Below are positions 34,624 to 45,984 of a stretch of DNA of 64,000 bases, piece after piece; the first letter of the stretch is position 1, and the number at the start of each line of letters is the position of its first letter. Both the position numbers and the translations under genes were made by a program. This stretch comes from Aureobasidium sp. EXF-3400 (taxonomy: Eukaryota; Ascomycota; Dothideomycetes; Dothideales; Saccotheciaceae), in the NCBI GenBank assembly GCA_024195585.1, contig SWBL01000181.1, forward strand, positions 36,780 through 100,779, written 5' to 3'. A model generated the notes under the pieces. The model saw nothing but the letters and a program-made list of their open reading frames with translations. It made no database searches and was not told the DNA's origin.

Positions 34624-36773
34624 TCAGACTGGATACATCTCGAATGTGTCTTGCACAACAACCTTGCTCATGTCTCCCTTCTCTGTTGGAGCGTCTCCCT
34701 TTTCTGTTGGAGCGTACCACATCACTCCAATCTCTTCATGATCTTTGCTAAGTCGTTGCCCGTTACCCCAGAGCTGGAACCTCATATCTGCAGATCCCAA
34801 AAGAACTTTGAGGACAAATTGAGCACGCTTGTAGCGCGGTTTGATATTGTACCTTAATCACATCAGTCATGGCTCGTTTGGGTGTGGATGCAGACGCACC
34901 AGTGTCTGTTCTTCAACTTCATGTCAAGAGGATCGAGAACAGACTCGATGTGACAGACCGACTTTACGGAATGGTGCTTTATGCTCTTTGGAAGTTGTGC
35001 AGCTGGAAGACTACACATCACAACCTGAGTCCTCCAAGGAACCGTCTCTTGACCGACATTGATCTTCATCCGATAGGGCTCGCTTATGCCTTTTTCGACA
35101 GAGACCTTCTGACCCTGCAACGCAACATTTAGTAGCATATACCACAGGGTAGAGGACAGCATACCTGGCGAATGAACCAATGAACTTGCTTCTCTGCCCA
35201 CTTCTTACCATCTCTCGGATCTATAGATACATCTTCTCCGATGTGCTGAGTCGGGTCATATGGTAAGCGAACAACCAATCCATAACTGTTCCGACAGCAC
35301 TTCTCGGGATAGATACCGCTAGATCCTTTGAGCTTCTGCACACGGTCCATGACAAGTCCGTGAGTCACAACCAATTGTCTGGCTCAAGTCAGCGCAGAAA
35401 TTTCACTGATGCTTCATGATCTTACGGTTCAGGTGCAGTCAAGATCTTGATATCCCGAGCGTTGTGAAGATTCATGTCTGCATTCTGTTCGTAACGCTTG
35501 CGCATACGCTGCTTCACGTAGGGCGAGCTCCCTAGTCCTCCAGAGAGTATCAAATAGTTCTAGATCAGATTAGAGACATGGTGAGAAGTATCAGATCTTG
35601 GTCTTTGACTGACGATAGTCTCGCGTGAATGAATGCTCTGAAGTTGCTTGATTTGCATATCAATGAGTTCGAAGACCTTCTCGATGCGCTCATCGAAGAC
35701 TTGCTGGAACTCTTCCCTATCCAGAAGTGAGATGACGAAGTGTCGTCAATTGCAGTGCGGAAAGATCTTACCTCGTGATCCTCATTCTCGAGTCTTGAAT
35801 GTTGCTTTCGGGAAAGTCGAGACCAATCGCAAGAGTGGGTACGGTAAGAAAAAGATCGAGTCCCTCTTGTGCATCTAGGCCGAAGCTACATTTGAATGTT
35901 TGGAAGCCGGAACAGTTGACCATTTTCTCAGCTAGAAGCTCAGCAGGAGCAGGGAGATGTTCCTGGATGCGTTCAAGTCGTTCTAGGACGAGTTCCTCGA
36001 TCTTGAAGTCAATAAGTGTCGATCCGACTGCGGTTCCTTCCACCCAGTCAAGAGGTTCGATTTCGTGCTGTCCAGGCTCTGTGTTCTTGATTTTGAGGAT
36101 GTTGATGTCGGTTGTACCTCCTCCCGCGTCACAGACTAGAAACACGTCGCCTTTCTCATATCCTTGCTTGGAGATGCAGACTGCCGCTGCTTCTGCTTCG
36201 GTCAACGAGATCCTGACGGTGTGATTCTTGTTGCTGCTGAAACCAGCCTGCTTGATCAACGCTTCGATCTCTGCTACCATAGCAGGATTTTTCCAGGTTG
36301 TAGGAACACTGAAGAGAAATTCAAGCCTCCTTGTACTCCATCGCGCATAGCTGTCATCAAAGCGCTGGACGATGGCACGGTACAAGCAGCGCATATAATC
36401 GACGAACCACTTGCGAGCCTCTCGAACATCAGGGATGTGTCGCGATCGGGGTTTATGTGCAGGATCCAGGAACAACTTGAAGAGAGACTGGATTTCCAGC
36501 TCATCCGAGGCATCTCTGTCGATCAGGAAGCCCCAAGCTACAGCTTGCTCGCGCGTGGGGTGATATGCAACCATGGTATCGACCTTGTTGAGGTTTTGAC
36601 TCGGCCGTCCTGGCCAATGTTGAATCGTCGTGGGTGCCGCCCAGTCTGGCGCCATTGAATAGGCGACCCCTGTACACTGCCGCACATTCAGTCGTCGCTT
36701 CTGGAAGGACAACATTTGTTGTATCACTCACGGTCATGCCAAAATCGATGCCTACCACGATTTCGGGATCCAT
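34624..36773 (-). CDS. Hsp70-like ATPase-fold protein
   Basis: 613 residues in seven exons: 36732-36773, 35772-36676, 35614-35716, 35426-35559, 35165-35378, 34900-35114 and 34624-34852 (614 codons). The actin-fold phosphate-1 loop is VGIDFGMTCTGVAYS, created by splicing at 36676. Phosphate-2 is DAGGGTTDINIL and the adenosine motif is LILSGGLGSSPYV. The later part resembles the C-terminal region of the divergent fungal Hsp70-like family (PWRTQVVMCSLPA, MKLKNRHWYNI, GSADMRFQLW). The substrate-binding domain of true Hsp70 is absent. Two tandem copies of APTEKGD near the end come from a 21 bp duplication (34672-34713). Such proteins occur in large fungal families and are suspected in signalling or self/non-self functions, which remains inference. 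Confidence 0.87.
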
Positions 36774-37410
36774 CGTGAGGTCAAGTGAAGTGCTTCCAGG
36801 TTGAACACTTCGAATGAGAAGACAACCTCAGTCGATTTTGCGACGGTTCTCAAGCTGCATTCATATCTCCGTTTGCGCTCAACAGCTTGTGCCAGCCGAG
36901 ACGGACTCACATGAGGACGCATCGAAGGGGCCTAGATCAGCCATATGCAAAGCCGAGGGGCCGGTCGCGATAACCACCTTGACTTCTACAGCTCAGCCTC
37001 AGCCTCAGCTGCGAGCTAGATACGGTGCATGTAAAGCACCAATCAAGATATTGGTGCAGTACGAAGCTATCATATCGCATGCCGTCTCTGATCATGCAAG
37101 TCTACAGTAGTCTTGGTCCGGGGTCATGAACCTTAAGCGAGCCGAGTCTTGAGCCACAGAACACTAGTAAAGCTGCATGCAACATCAGCCTCAAAATCCT
37201 ACAACGTTGTCACTAAATATACCTGATCCTGGTCAGTTGTTGTGATTTGTAAGTCTCTTGATCGGCTGAAGCATATATGCAATGCTCAAGCTTCGACTCA
37301 AGCTTATCCTGGAACATTTCTTGGCTCAACAATATATCATATGAACGGCACACCTACTTCGTTCGAGATATACCAGCGAGATACCACACAATAGACGGTC
37401 AGAGTACAAA
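36774..37410. other. Divergent promoter of Hsp70-like and mucin-like genes
   Basis: A 637 bp head-to-head spacer. I see no repeat or clear regulatory cluster. A GCATATATGC palindrome lies near 37271-37280. Confidence 0.45.
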
Positions 37411-38877
37411 ATGTCAACTCCTGTAGACGCTGCAGGCGGTCCGTCCGTGAGCAGCCCGAGCTCGACTGCCACTTCGGGGAGCAATTCTGTTGTGGCAGCA
37501 TCTCCTGCCACCCAATCCGAAACCATAACATCTTCATCGCCGGCTCTCAGCACGGCCACTGGTGTTTCGGCAGGTCCTGGAGAGTCTACAGGCAGTCCGT
37601 CCACGAGCAGCACGAGCTCGACTGCCATTTCGCTGGACAGTGGCACAACATCTGCTGTCCCCACATTCGGAGCCAAAACATCTTCATCGTCGGCTCCTAC
37701 TGCTGTCTCCACACCCGGAACATCTCCGGGCGGGTCTACCAAAGCAGGTTCATCGAAACAATCATCGCTGGCTCCTAGCACGTCCAGTGGTGTGCTTAGC
37801 AGCCCATCTACGGGGAAAGGTACTTCTCTACCCTCACCGAATCAACATTCCAAAATCAATGTCGGAACGATGGCTGGTGCGGCTGTCGGAGCAGCTGTGG
37901 GGGCTGCGATTCTTGCATTCGTTCTGACGTATCTACTGATGCGCTCTCGTCTATCTGCGAAGAAGAGAACAAACGCTTCCCACGTCTTCACACCTGATGA
38001 CTCGACATATGCAATGAACAAGGGCCACTTTTCAGAGTCAGTAGTGGAGTCGAAAGATGGATCTGGAGATTGGATGCGACATCTTCCGCAGCCTGCTGAT
38101 GATGTCTCGATCATTACAACCATCGAAACGATCTGCCAGCAGATTGAGCTTCATATTGACAATTTTTACGGCAATACCGAGCGGCCTCTAGATAGTATTT
38201 CGGAACGGGCTCGTGCTTTACTGGCTGAGATTGACACCGGCCTTGTTCGAACTCCACTGTCAGATGCGATGATGAGGTATCGGCACAAGATGACGCTTAT
38301 CAAACAAGCACTTGCTCATATGATCCTCTCGAATATCACTATCGAAGACGGATCTCCGGGCTCTCTTCTGCCTCAAGACATAGCGGAGCTGCAGAAGTCA
38401 CTGCAAAGTGCCACGAGATACCGAAACAGGCCGGGTGAGTGACACCCGCAATCTAAAACACCAATCTTACTGATTTCAGTTGCAGCAACTTCGCAAGCTC
38501 TCGCCTACACACGCTTCTTGGTCAGTTACTTGCGTCCAGCCCCTTATGATGACCAAGCTCTGCTCGCTCAACGCGATAGCACAATCAAGACCATGGCAAC
38601 CACGTTTTGTGTTGCACTTGAGCCTTGGTCGTCCCAAGGCACGAGTTCTGATGCTCGGTATCTCAACCTGGTTGAGATCATGCGTGGAGCAGCCACTGGT
38701 GGTCTTCTGCTGTTTTCACAGCGCGCCACTTTCAAATTTGACTGGGATTTGGGAGATAAGAGGCCTGGGAATAATATAGTGGTTCTACCTGGACTCGTAA
38801 AAATCACCGACGACAAAGCACGCCCTCTAGACAAGATCTTTGTGTGCAAACCACAGGTCATTGCAGAACTGAGATAG
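37411..38877 (+). CDS. Ser/Thr-rich single-pass membrane protein with conserved cytosolic domain
   Basis: 473 residues. Exons are 37411-38434 and 38480-38877 (474 codons). About 150 residues of Ser/Thr/Pro/Ala-rich ectodomain, probably O-glycosylated, contain two 52-residue repeats. One helix follows (VGAAVGAAILAFVLTYLLM) with a basic stop-transfer sequence. The cytosolic part of about 270 residues begins IITTIETICQQIELHIDNFY, continues LLPQDIAELQKSLQ, and ends with LLLFSQRATFKFDW and PGLVKITDDKARPL. I recognise that cytosolic part as a domain recurring in uncharacterised ascomycete proteins. No signal peptide is evident at the N-terminus, so topology is inferred. A surface sensor is one possibility. 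It is head-to-head with the Hsp70-like gene. Confidence 0.8.
37435..37746 (+). repeat. 156 bp in-frame minisatellite inside the mucin-like ectodomain
   Basis: A unit beginning GGCGGTCCGTCC at 37435 recurs as GGCAGTCCGTCC at 37591, and a degenerate partial third unit follows. The period is exactly 52 codons, so copy-number change would keep frame. Confidence 0.65.
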
Positions 38878-39287
38878 ACACGCGAGCCTCGCGGGTATTT
38901 GGGGATGATCTTTATACCTATTTGGTCGGATACTGAAGATCTTGAAAAACTGTTGACAAAGAGAGAGAGTTATTGGGTGGTTCAAGTTTTCGTTGGAGTT
39001 TGGAAGGTTCGGTTTACTCCAGTATGTGCGAGTCTGCTAGCAGTCAAGATAGTCTCATAGACTGTAAAGTTGGTGAATCAAACATATAACACATGCTGGA
39101 ATGATCACGCTTATGTCCTGCCAAAAGAAAATCTAGCGAAACATGGTCTCATGTTTGGTCGCCATCACAGGCGCTACGTGTACCCATGAGAAGACAAATG
39201 CATTGAATTCCATATAATCATAAACAAGTAGCTACCCAGTTACCAGTACAGAGTAAAGCAAGAGCGACTGATCTGAATTCCGAGGTG
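38878..39287. other. Convergent intergenic, nothing recognised
   Basis: A 410 bp spacer between convergent genes. No coding signal was seen. Confidence 0.45.
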
Positions 39288-40598
39288 TTATACTTCATTG
39301 TCACCATACCACTGCTTCCTTGTTTGTCTCGCGGTTAGGTTTCGTTGGGGATCGGGTTCTTCAAGAGACTGGTTGTCGTCGAGTGGTTCTATCTCCCGCT
39401 TCTGACCCAATTGGAGGGCAGTCGGTATCTCTGAATGAACGCGGTGCAATCTCTTAGCTTCACGCTCCTCGCAGGGGAGTCCGGCAAGGCTATTGTCGAC
39501 CTGCGGAGAGAGATAAGTACGAGGAATCAATTCAGAGAAGTCGGATTCGAGAATAGGATAGGGTAGGCGTAGTGGTGGTGTCCGAAAATGGGTGGCTGTG
39601 TCTCGCCAACCAGATGGATCAAGATATGATGGAGACACAGCACGATACCCATATTGATCTTGATCTGGCATCTCGTAGCATGTTGAGTCTTGGCTCTCTT
39701 CGTCAGGATATGGGAGGTCTCGGCGGACCCAAGACAGTCTAGTCCCACTCAACGACTGTGGTTCCTGAATGTGCGTCTCCACAGAGGAGGACGGGATATC
39801 GAGTACTTGGCTTTGAGGGCTTTCTCGGTAAGAAACCTCGAGCGGCCGTCTGTGCGGTTCACAATTGTAGTCCGATGAATCTCCATGAGTTTGGGGCTCA
39901 CTGATCTGGTGAACAGGCAGCTCGGGAAATACTGCCAACACTGGTCTGAATGCCGTGGGTTTAGAGTCCAGAGGTATTGGCGGAGGCGCCGACGTGATCC
40001 TTGGTGAGAGGCTCTCGCGTAGACTGTTGGAAGATGGATTGGATCTCGACAACCGTTTTCGATTCAGGTACTCGCTCTCTTGGTACGATGGTGGTGGTTT
40101 TGTAGCCTCCTGACTCTGGATGCCGGTTCCAGAAGGCGAAGAGCCGCTGTCTTGACAGGCTCGAGTTGCTTTGGGATGAGTGCTCTCCCTCGAGCTCAGC
40201 ATAGTGAGAGCTGTATTGAGGCTCTGACTGGTCAAGGTGAGTCTTGTGAGATTTGTCGCGACCTTGGGTGAGTCACGGAATACGAACAGGGCTCGATTAA
40301 CAAGCCCGATCTTGCCGAAGTTTGTCTGAATATCCACTCGTGCTGGTTCTACGAGTGAGGCAACACTATTCAATGTCTTCTCCGTATCGCTGATTACTCG
40401 ATCCATCCATTTCTTCTCCTCTGCTTGGAGGAGACCAGATTTTTGACGGCGTAAGGACCGAACTGTTTCCACGGATGATGAAACATGGTTGGCAGAATCG
40501 AGAAGATTGTGCGTTTGCTCGGTCACGGCAACCAGCTCATAGACAGTTCGACCGATCTTGAATAGGCTAGTCAAACCTGAGCCTGCACCAAAGTCCAT
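39288..40598 (-). CDS. HeLo-like N-terminal helical protein with disordered tail
   Basis: A single exon of 436 residues, counting from the Met at 40598; an upstream Met at 40643 is also in frame. Residues 1-135 form an alpha-helical bundle (FGAGSGLTSLFKIGRTVYEL, then TEKTLNSVASLVEPARVDI, then DSPKVATNLTRLTLTSQSL). This looks like the HeLo-like regions found at the N-termini of fungal signalling and cell-death-related proteins. The remaining 300 residues are Pro/Ser/Glu-rich and probably disordered. The domain call is by resemblance only, and no effector domain is visible. It is divergent from a Ser-rich membrane protein. Confidence 0.72.
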   Translation of the reverse strand: MDFGAGSGLTSLFKIGRTVYELVAVTEQTHNLLDSANHVSSSVETVRSLRRQKSGLLQAEEKKWMDRVISDTEKTLNSVASLVEPARVDIQTNFGKIGLVNRALFVFRDSPKVATNLTRLTLTSQSLNTALTMLSSRESTHPKATRACQDSGSSPSGTGIQSQEATKPPPSYQESEYLNRKRLSRSNPSSNSLRESLSPRITSAPPPIPLDSKPTAFRPVLAVFPELPVHQISEPQTHGDSSDYNCEPHRRPLEVSYRESPQSQVLDIPSSSVETHIQEPQSLSGTRLSWVRRDLPYPDEESQDSTCYEMPDQDQYGYRAVSPSYLDPSGWRDTATHFRTPPLRLPYPILESDFSELIPRTYLSPQVDNSLAGLPCEEREAKRLHRVHSEIPTALQLGQKREIEPLDDNQSLEEPDPQRNLTARQTRKQWYGDNEV

Positions 40599-41186
40599 TG
40601 TTTCGTATTGAATGTGATCTCGGGGTCGAGAAGCTGCATCCACAAGCCGGTGGGAACAGCGCCGCGTATCGTGTCTGTGATAAAGTACGCTGATGTACGT
40701 TACATGGAGAAAGATAAGTCTTTCAGCTAGGGCTGCACCACGCGCGGGGCTGAGCCGAGCATAGTGTCTGGTGGTTGCCCACTCCGGAGCGATTGAACAT
40801 CAGTACCGCTAGCAGACATGTGGAGAGCTCCTATCCGGCACCAGGCAGTTGCCAAGCTCTTCTGTGGCTTGCATGTACGTAACATCACAGTTTGCGCTCA
40901 GCCGCTCCAGTCCCTTCGACGGACGTAGGATCTCATGAACCCAGGTACATGCTTCTACCGAGCTGCAAGGCTGCACTGTGGTCACGCCCGACCGTTTCGC
41001 TGACTATCTTTATCTCAACTGGCAGATATGGACCAGATTTTTCTTCACAACCATGTTTGTACCTCGGTGGACACACGGAGTACGGAAGAGGTGGAACCAT
41101 AAAAGGACTCCATAATTCCTGTGGTCTCTGGTATCTCTGTGTCTACACCCCGATTCTGAATTCGAGCGACCATATACTCTGCAAAC
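40599..41186. other. Divergent promoter region
   Basis: A head-to-head spacer between the HeLo-like gene and the Ser-rich membrane protein gene. No clear element was recognised. Confidence 0.4.
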
Positions 41187-42195
41187 ATGATGTTGCACCT
41201 TAGCTTTGCTTTCGCTGTTGCGTTCTTTTCTGTCTCGGTAATTTCATCAGCATTCAATGGACCCAGAGCGACTTCGGCCGTTGATGATGAAGTCTCTTTT
41301 GCCCATGGATGGACTCCTCGCCCGACTTCTGGCTCAGTCGCGCGCAACATCAAACGTCAGAATGCTCCCAACGTGCTGACGGAGCTCTGGGCTCCAGACA
41401 ATGTCTGTGGTTACTATCAGAAAAGCAACTGTAAGCATTGCAGAACATCATAGATCCGGCCGAGTTGGTTGACAATTGAAGCTTTGCTATGGTTCTGCCC
41501 CACGACAGCCACTTGTGTGTTCTTTCAAGAAACCAATACTATTGGTTACATGGGCTGTGGTCAGAGCGGCACGGTCTATATCTCCATTACCGCATGCGTA
41601 GACTATTCACAATATCTCCTAAGCAGTTCTCTCTACGACCAAGACAAAAACATCAGCAAGTGGTATGTCGATTGTTGCGGGCATCACATACATAAAACAA
41701 CTCTTACAGATCCTCAGTACCAACCCTGCCACGCCTTACTGCAACACAGCCAACTTCCCAGAAGTTAGTGTTGATGCCTACATATGCGACAACATTCTCA
41801 GAGATACAACTCAGCTATTCTACACCGACTACACCGGAGACCCAAACACTCGTCATTTGGCCAAGGTGGAAATCACACTCACCACGACTAGCTCCACGAC
41901 TTCAACTACGTCTACAACTTCGACTTCAAGCTCCTCCTCCGCGAGTTCGACTTCAAGCTCTTCTTCCTCGTCTTCGACTTCAAGCTCCTCTTCTTCGACA
42001 TTTGTCTCTTCGAGCTCTCCTCTTCCGGTACCAACGCCGAGTCCCACCCCCAAAAGTCACACGGGTGCCATTGTCGGAAGTGTGGTTGGAGTTGTTGCCG
42101 CCGTAGTGGCGGCAGCTGTGGGAACGTTTGTCTATCTGAAGAGGCAGAAACAAAGACGATTTGATAACTCTATACCCGAGGTGGCTCAGATGTAA
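41187..42195 (+). CDS. Secretory single-pass membrane protein with Cys ectodomain and Ser-rich stalk
   Basis: 300 residues. Exons are 41187-41430, 41482-41662 and 41718-42195 (301 codons). A signal peptide (LSFAFAVAFFSVSVISSAF) leads to an ectodomain with about eight Cys (VCGYYQ, WFCPTTATC, MGCGQ, ITACVDY, CTNPATPYC, YICDN). A nearly pure Ser/Thr stalk of about 60 residues follows, then one helix (GAIVGSVVGVVAAVVAAAVG) and a short tail (YLKRQKQRRFDNSIPEVAQM). The layout is that of fungal cell-wall sensors, though no WSC domain is visible. The second intron must end at the CAG at 41717; the nearer CAG would create a stop. Confidence 0.82.
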
Positions 42196-43589
42196 AATGG
42201 TAACTGTAGCTCTTGATTTGGTCTCGAGACCTTTCTCAGGACCATCCTAGACATAGCTTTTTCCTATGTCTGCAATATGATGACGGTCAGTTGGCTGCAG
42301 TTCGCTAGTACGGATAGGCTTGACGATTGCATTGCATGTAGTTCATCCAACCTTTGATTCGCCAGACTGTGTACGTACTACTTGGCCAGAAGCGTGCATC
42401 TCGCCAGCCTAGATAAGCTGCATTGTTTTATGCAGCTTGAGCTGAGCGTGGCTAGATGCATGTCCACCCCGGAGTCGCACACGGGCATCCGTGAGTCTAT
42501 GACTGCTTTTGGGGCCACGGGTGCGGCGGAGACGGACGCTAGAATAATGTTATGACCGGCAGCCTTTCTATTTTGGCTAAAAAGACCCCGGATATGCGTA
42601 CGAAATAGAGTTGGCCAACGACGGGATCGTTATCGGTATTGTGGATAAACCCCCGGAACTGGGATCTCGGGCCGCCAGTTAGTAGAACGGCTCAAGTTTG
42701 GCACAAAGGCTATTTTCACGGCACGCCCTCAAGGCTTGAGGCTTGCATATCAAGCCTGGCTCGATCATTGCCTCTATGAGGCTTAGCGATGAGCGGTCTT
42801 CCATGCGCGGCTATGGAAGAGAGCATCTGGTATAGCGCACGAACCTTTGTATCATGCAGCTATAATCTTTTCGAGGTTTGGTGTCGAGTCCTGCCCTCTT
42901 TTCCTAGTACCTACTCAACATCAGCCATTTTTCGATTGGCGGGACTGCCTGCTATCAAGATAGCAGTCTCGAGATCAACCCACACTAGGGCCCGACTAGC
43001 AATCTCGGTGATGCAATCCATAAGCACTAACCCCAATCATAGGGAACCGAGATGCATAGGTAACCGAGATTCGAATGCCCAGAAGAGTGGTGTGGGATTC
43101 CAAGCTGGGCCAACCACGAATCACAAGGCGATTCTTGGTTCCCTATGAATTTCAATTCCGTACGATCTACGGCAGTCTGGGTAGGCAAGAATGTTTGGCT
43201 CAGATGTCTATTCACGCTACAGTACAAAAGCTGGAATAATATTAATTGTGTCTCCCTGAGAGGGAAAAGACAGTAGCGACTTGTTTCCTCGTTCGAGACG
43301 GTCGTGCTGCGCAAGGCTTTAGTAAGATCCAAACATGAGATGCCGGTACAGTGTCAATGTCTGTCACAGTAGACAGTCAACACAGACACACCATACCCGA
43401 CCGTTAGCTCTGGTTGTCAGCCACGCCGACCCTTCGACACCTCCACAACTGATAAACCAACAATGAGTGGCTTGCAGGTCTGCACTGTGCTACATGTCAG
43501 CTGCGGTAGCAAGGTCAGTGTATTGAGGCAATAAGTCGCGACGGTTTCGGTCTTCGCCGGTGTATCCAGCGTTTCGTTCTTTTGGGCGA

Positions 43590-43850
43590 ACCTTCTACTG
43601 TGTGGCTCGATCGTTTGCGAAGGCGCACATGATCTCAACGAATCTTTTACAAGGAGGTCGGGTTCCGGGAGGGGGAGCCGGATGAGCATATTTCCGGCCT
43701 TGTATGGATCTACAAGCTCACCGCCATGATCTTGCATGACTGACACTCGATCAAGAAACCAGGTTGGCATGGCCTCACGAACAGAGGCATGAAGCGGCTC
43801 GAGAAGGAAGGCTGCGCGTGGACAAAAGTGTGCGGCGAACCTGACGAACT
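43590..43850 (-). pseudogene. Unassigned coding-like fragment
   Basis: The minus strand has an open frame whose central part looks like real protein (KEQFVRFAAHFCPRAAFLLE, then MPTWFLDRVSVMQDHGGEL and MLIRLPLPEPDLL). The upstream part is broken and the downstream part loses character. I cannot name the family. Confidence 0.28.
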
Positions 43851-44117
43851 GCTCCTTTGGGACTTGCGTACTCCTAACTACGACCTCTCATCGATCACAT
43901 ATCAAAGCAGGTTTTGCGTCTACACATGCTGCATGCCTGTGACAGAGACCAAATTAACTGGTAGGAATAAGGCGACCCAAGACGGCAAACCTGTTTACTA
44001 TAGTTGTATTTGTCAGTTTCTTGAATAAGTTATTGATCTTTCTTAGTATGTAATACTCTATAATATAGGTATTATATACTTACACGTATCGCATCTTGTT
44101 TGCTCTCATATATCCTA

Positions 44118-44480
44118 TGTCCATAGAAGATCGTTGATATCTCTTCACATCCCCCTCAGCTCTGACTCGACTGATCGACGAGATAACCTCAATCTCGATA
44201 CAGACGCCTATCGGAAGGGTCGAGGTACGTCTACTAGTCCCTCTTCGTACAGAGGCCATGCTCCCAAACTGCTTGAACCACGTGGATAGTTTCCGATGCA
44301 ACAGCTATGGCCCGACAACCATAAGAAAAGATGCTGTGCAGGTCCCCAGCTTGACACCACTCTTCGCAGCTTGGCGTACCGTCTGGTATATTTTCCCAGT
44401 GGACATCTTTGGCGAGTTTGCCTTCCACATTGAGCTTTCCACTGGGTCAATCGAGGGAGCTTGCGCTGCATCTCCAAACT
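44118..44480 (-). pseudogene. Coding relic sharing a segment with 33450-33545
   Basis: Three overlapping minus-strand frames each keep protein-like stretches (KDVHWENIPDGTPSCEEW; VCIEIEVISSISRVRAEG), as expected for a gene broken by frameshifts. The left 95 bp resembles 33450-33545. The family is not recognised. Confidence 0.35.
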
Positions 44481-45345
44481 AGAGGCACTGCGTACCCGAA
44501 GCCGGTGGATTGGCTATCCCTGAAGGCAGAGTCATTCAGTCGATTTTGGAACTTGCGACAGTCATGAGAGTCAGGAGTAACAAGCCAGTCCTTTTCAGTC
44601 TCATCGGTACCGAAGAGCATAGACGTATGCATGCTCTTGAGATTCCGGAAGGCAGAGACGTCTTCAAAGGTTTAGAAGATGTCCTTCAGCGACTCTCTGC
44701 CCCAAAGAATCACGAGTGAGCTTTCTCTCTCTCATATATGGATGGGGTTCTACAACTGTATATATGTAGATAATGGAACCGGACAATATCGGAACTTCTC
44801 TTGCAAATTGTGAGCAAACTTGGAATGGGCTGGGACCTGCAGACAAGGTTCACTCAGCGTCCTCACGTTCATTCATCAGACACGCCCATCGATGCGAAGT
44901 CTCGAGACGAATATGTGTGCTTGTCGTCATACTCGAGTAAAGTTGTGCAGCATTCCGGCCGTTTCTGACAAGCAGCGGGGCTCTAACTTTGCCCCTCGCA
45001 GGTATTTGACCACTTTTCCACAGACTGTCAATCTTGAAATCTTCGACTCCAGTTCAACTCCGGCGCTTCAATTGCATCGAAAGGCTTAACAACAGTCCGA
45101 ATGCCAGTCTGTCTTTGTACTACCAAGGAGCCACATGAGTGTTATCAAGAATGATCGCGTAAGCATCAGCGTTACTCGACCAATAAGACAGCTCAATTTC
45201 TCAAAAAGACTACAATCAGCTTTATCTGATCGAGGCATGGTGTTTGCTTCCTATATCACGACGATCAGATCCAATCTTCAAGTCTCATATTTGAAAAAGA
45301 CAGATCAACATACAACTCTTTATTGTAATCCTGATTTTCACGCCC

Positions 45346-45984
45346 ATGGTTCAAGCCACCTACTTTCGTGAACGGGTCCTGGAAGGCTACACCACTCCCG
45401 TGTCTGGAAGATGTAACTCGCTGCCTTCTAGCCAATGTTGCAATATGAGGCGGCCTGTCAAACACAGCATTCGGATCGCCAACATGTCTAGCGCTGTCAA
45501 TGTTGCAGTTCTCAACATGTCTGACTTTGGTGAACAAGGCCATCCGGGTTACATCGACCACGAAGAGGCCGCACTTCCCGAACACTCCTACCATGACGCT
45601 TACGGCAACCTGATCAGTGAGGCGGAGTATCATCGTCTCGCTGACCTTGAACTTGAGCACGAAGCGAACGGAACACTCCATTTGCTGTACCCCGATCTCT
45701 ACCCTCCTCCTATTGAGGATCGTGGGGAGAAGATAGACTTGCTGGTCTACGTTGATAAGGGTTGCCGTGGAGAAAACCTAGCAGTAATCCAAGAGAAAGA
45801 CAGATGCTACAACACCGGGAATGGAGCTGGAATCTATCTCAACAGCTTGCCCGATAACTGTGCTGCTGCAGTGTACCCACAGCTTGACTGTCAAGGATCT
45901 CCCCTCTTGGACATTGGAACCGGGGCTAGTGAAGGATGTTACGACTCAATCGACTTTAGCAGTACTCTTGTGACTTGTTCCTAG
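45346..45984 (+). CDS. Hypothetical protein with C-terminal six-Cys domain
   Basis: An open frame of 212 codons. The last 85 residues carry six Cys in a pattern typical of small secreted fungal proteins (DKGCRGENL, DRCYNTG, LPDNCAAAVY, LDCQGSP, EGCYDS, TLVTCS). The N-terminal part is Cys-poor and acidic (YIDHEEAALPEHSYHDAYGN). No signal peptide is visible, so an upstream exon may be missing or the start may be wrong; an internal Met lies at 45484. I do not assign a function. Confidence 0.5.
   Translation: MVQATYFRERVLEGYTTPVSGRCNSLPSSQCCNMRRPVKHSIRIANMSSAVNVAVLNMSDFGEQGHPGYIDHEEAALPEHSYHDAYGNLISEAEYHRLADLELEHEANGTLHLLYPDLYPPPIEDRGEKIDLLVYVDKGCRGENLAVIQEKDRCYNTGNGAGIYLNSLPDNCAAAVYPQLDCQGSPLLDIGTGASEGCYDSIDFSSTLVTCS

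Larger units (their letters stand above)
42196..45345. other. Gene-poor 3.1 kb with coding relics
   Basis: There is no intact gene. Two relic segments are listed separately. An AT-rich patch (about 44030-44090) has few CpG. A plus-strand frame at 44510-44719 (69 codons, PEGRVIQSILELA) has a protein-like composition but no start context or match. Confidence 0.45.

Noticed and set aside
34853..34920. An apparent early stop of the Hsp70-like protein after RHWCV
   Set aside because: A 47 nt intron (34853-34899) joins RHW to YNIKPRYKRAQF and the full model has 614 codons in frame.
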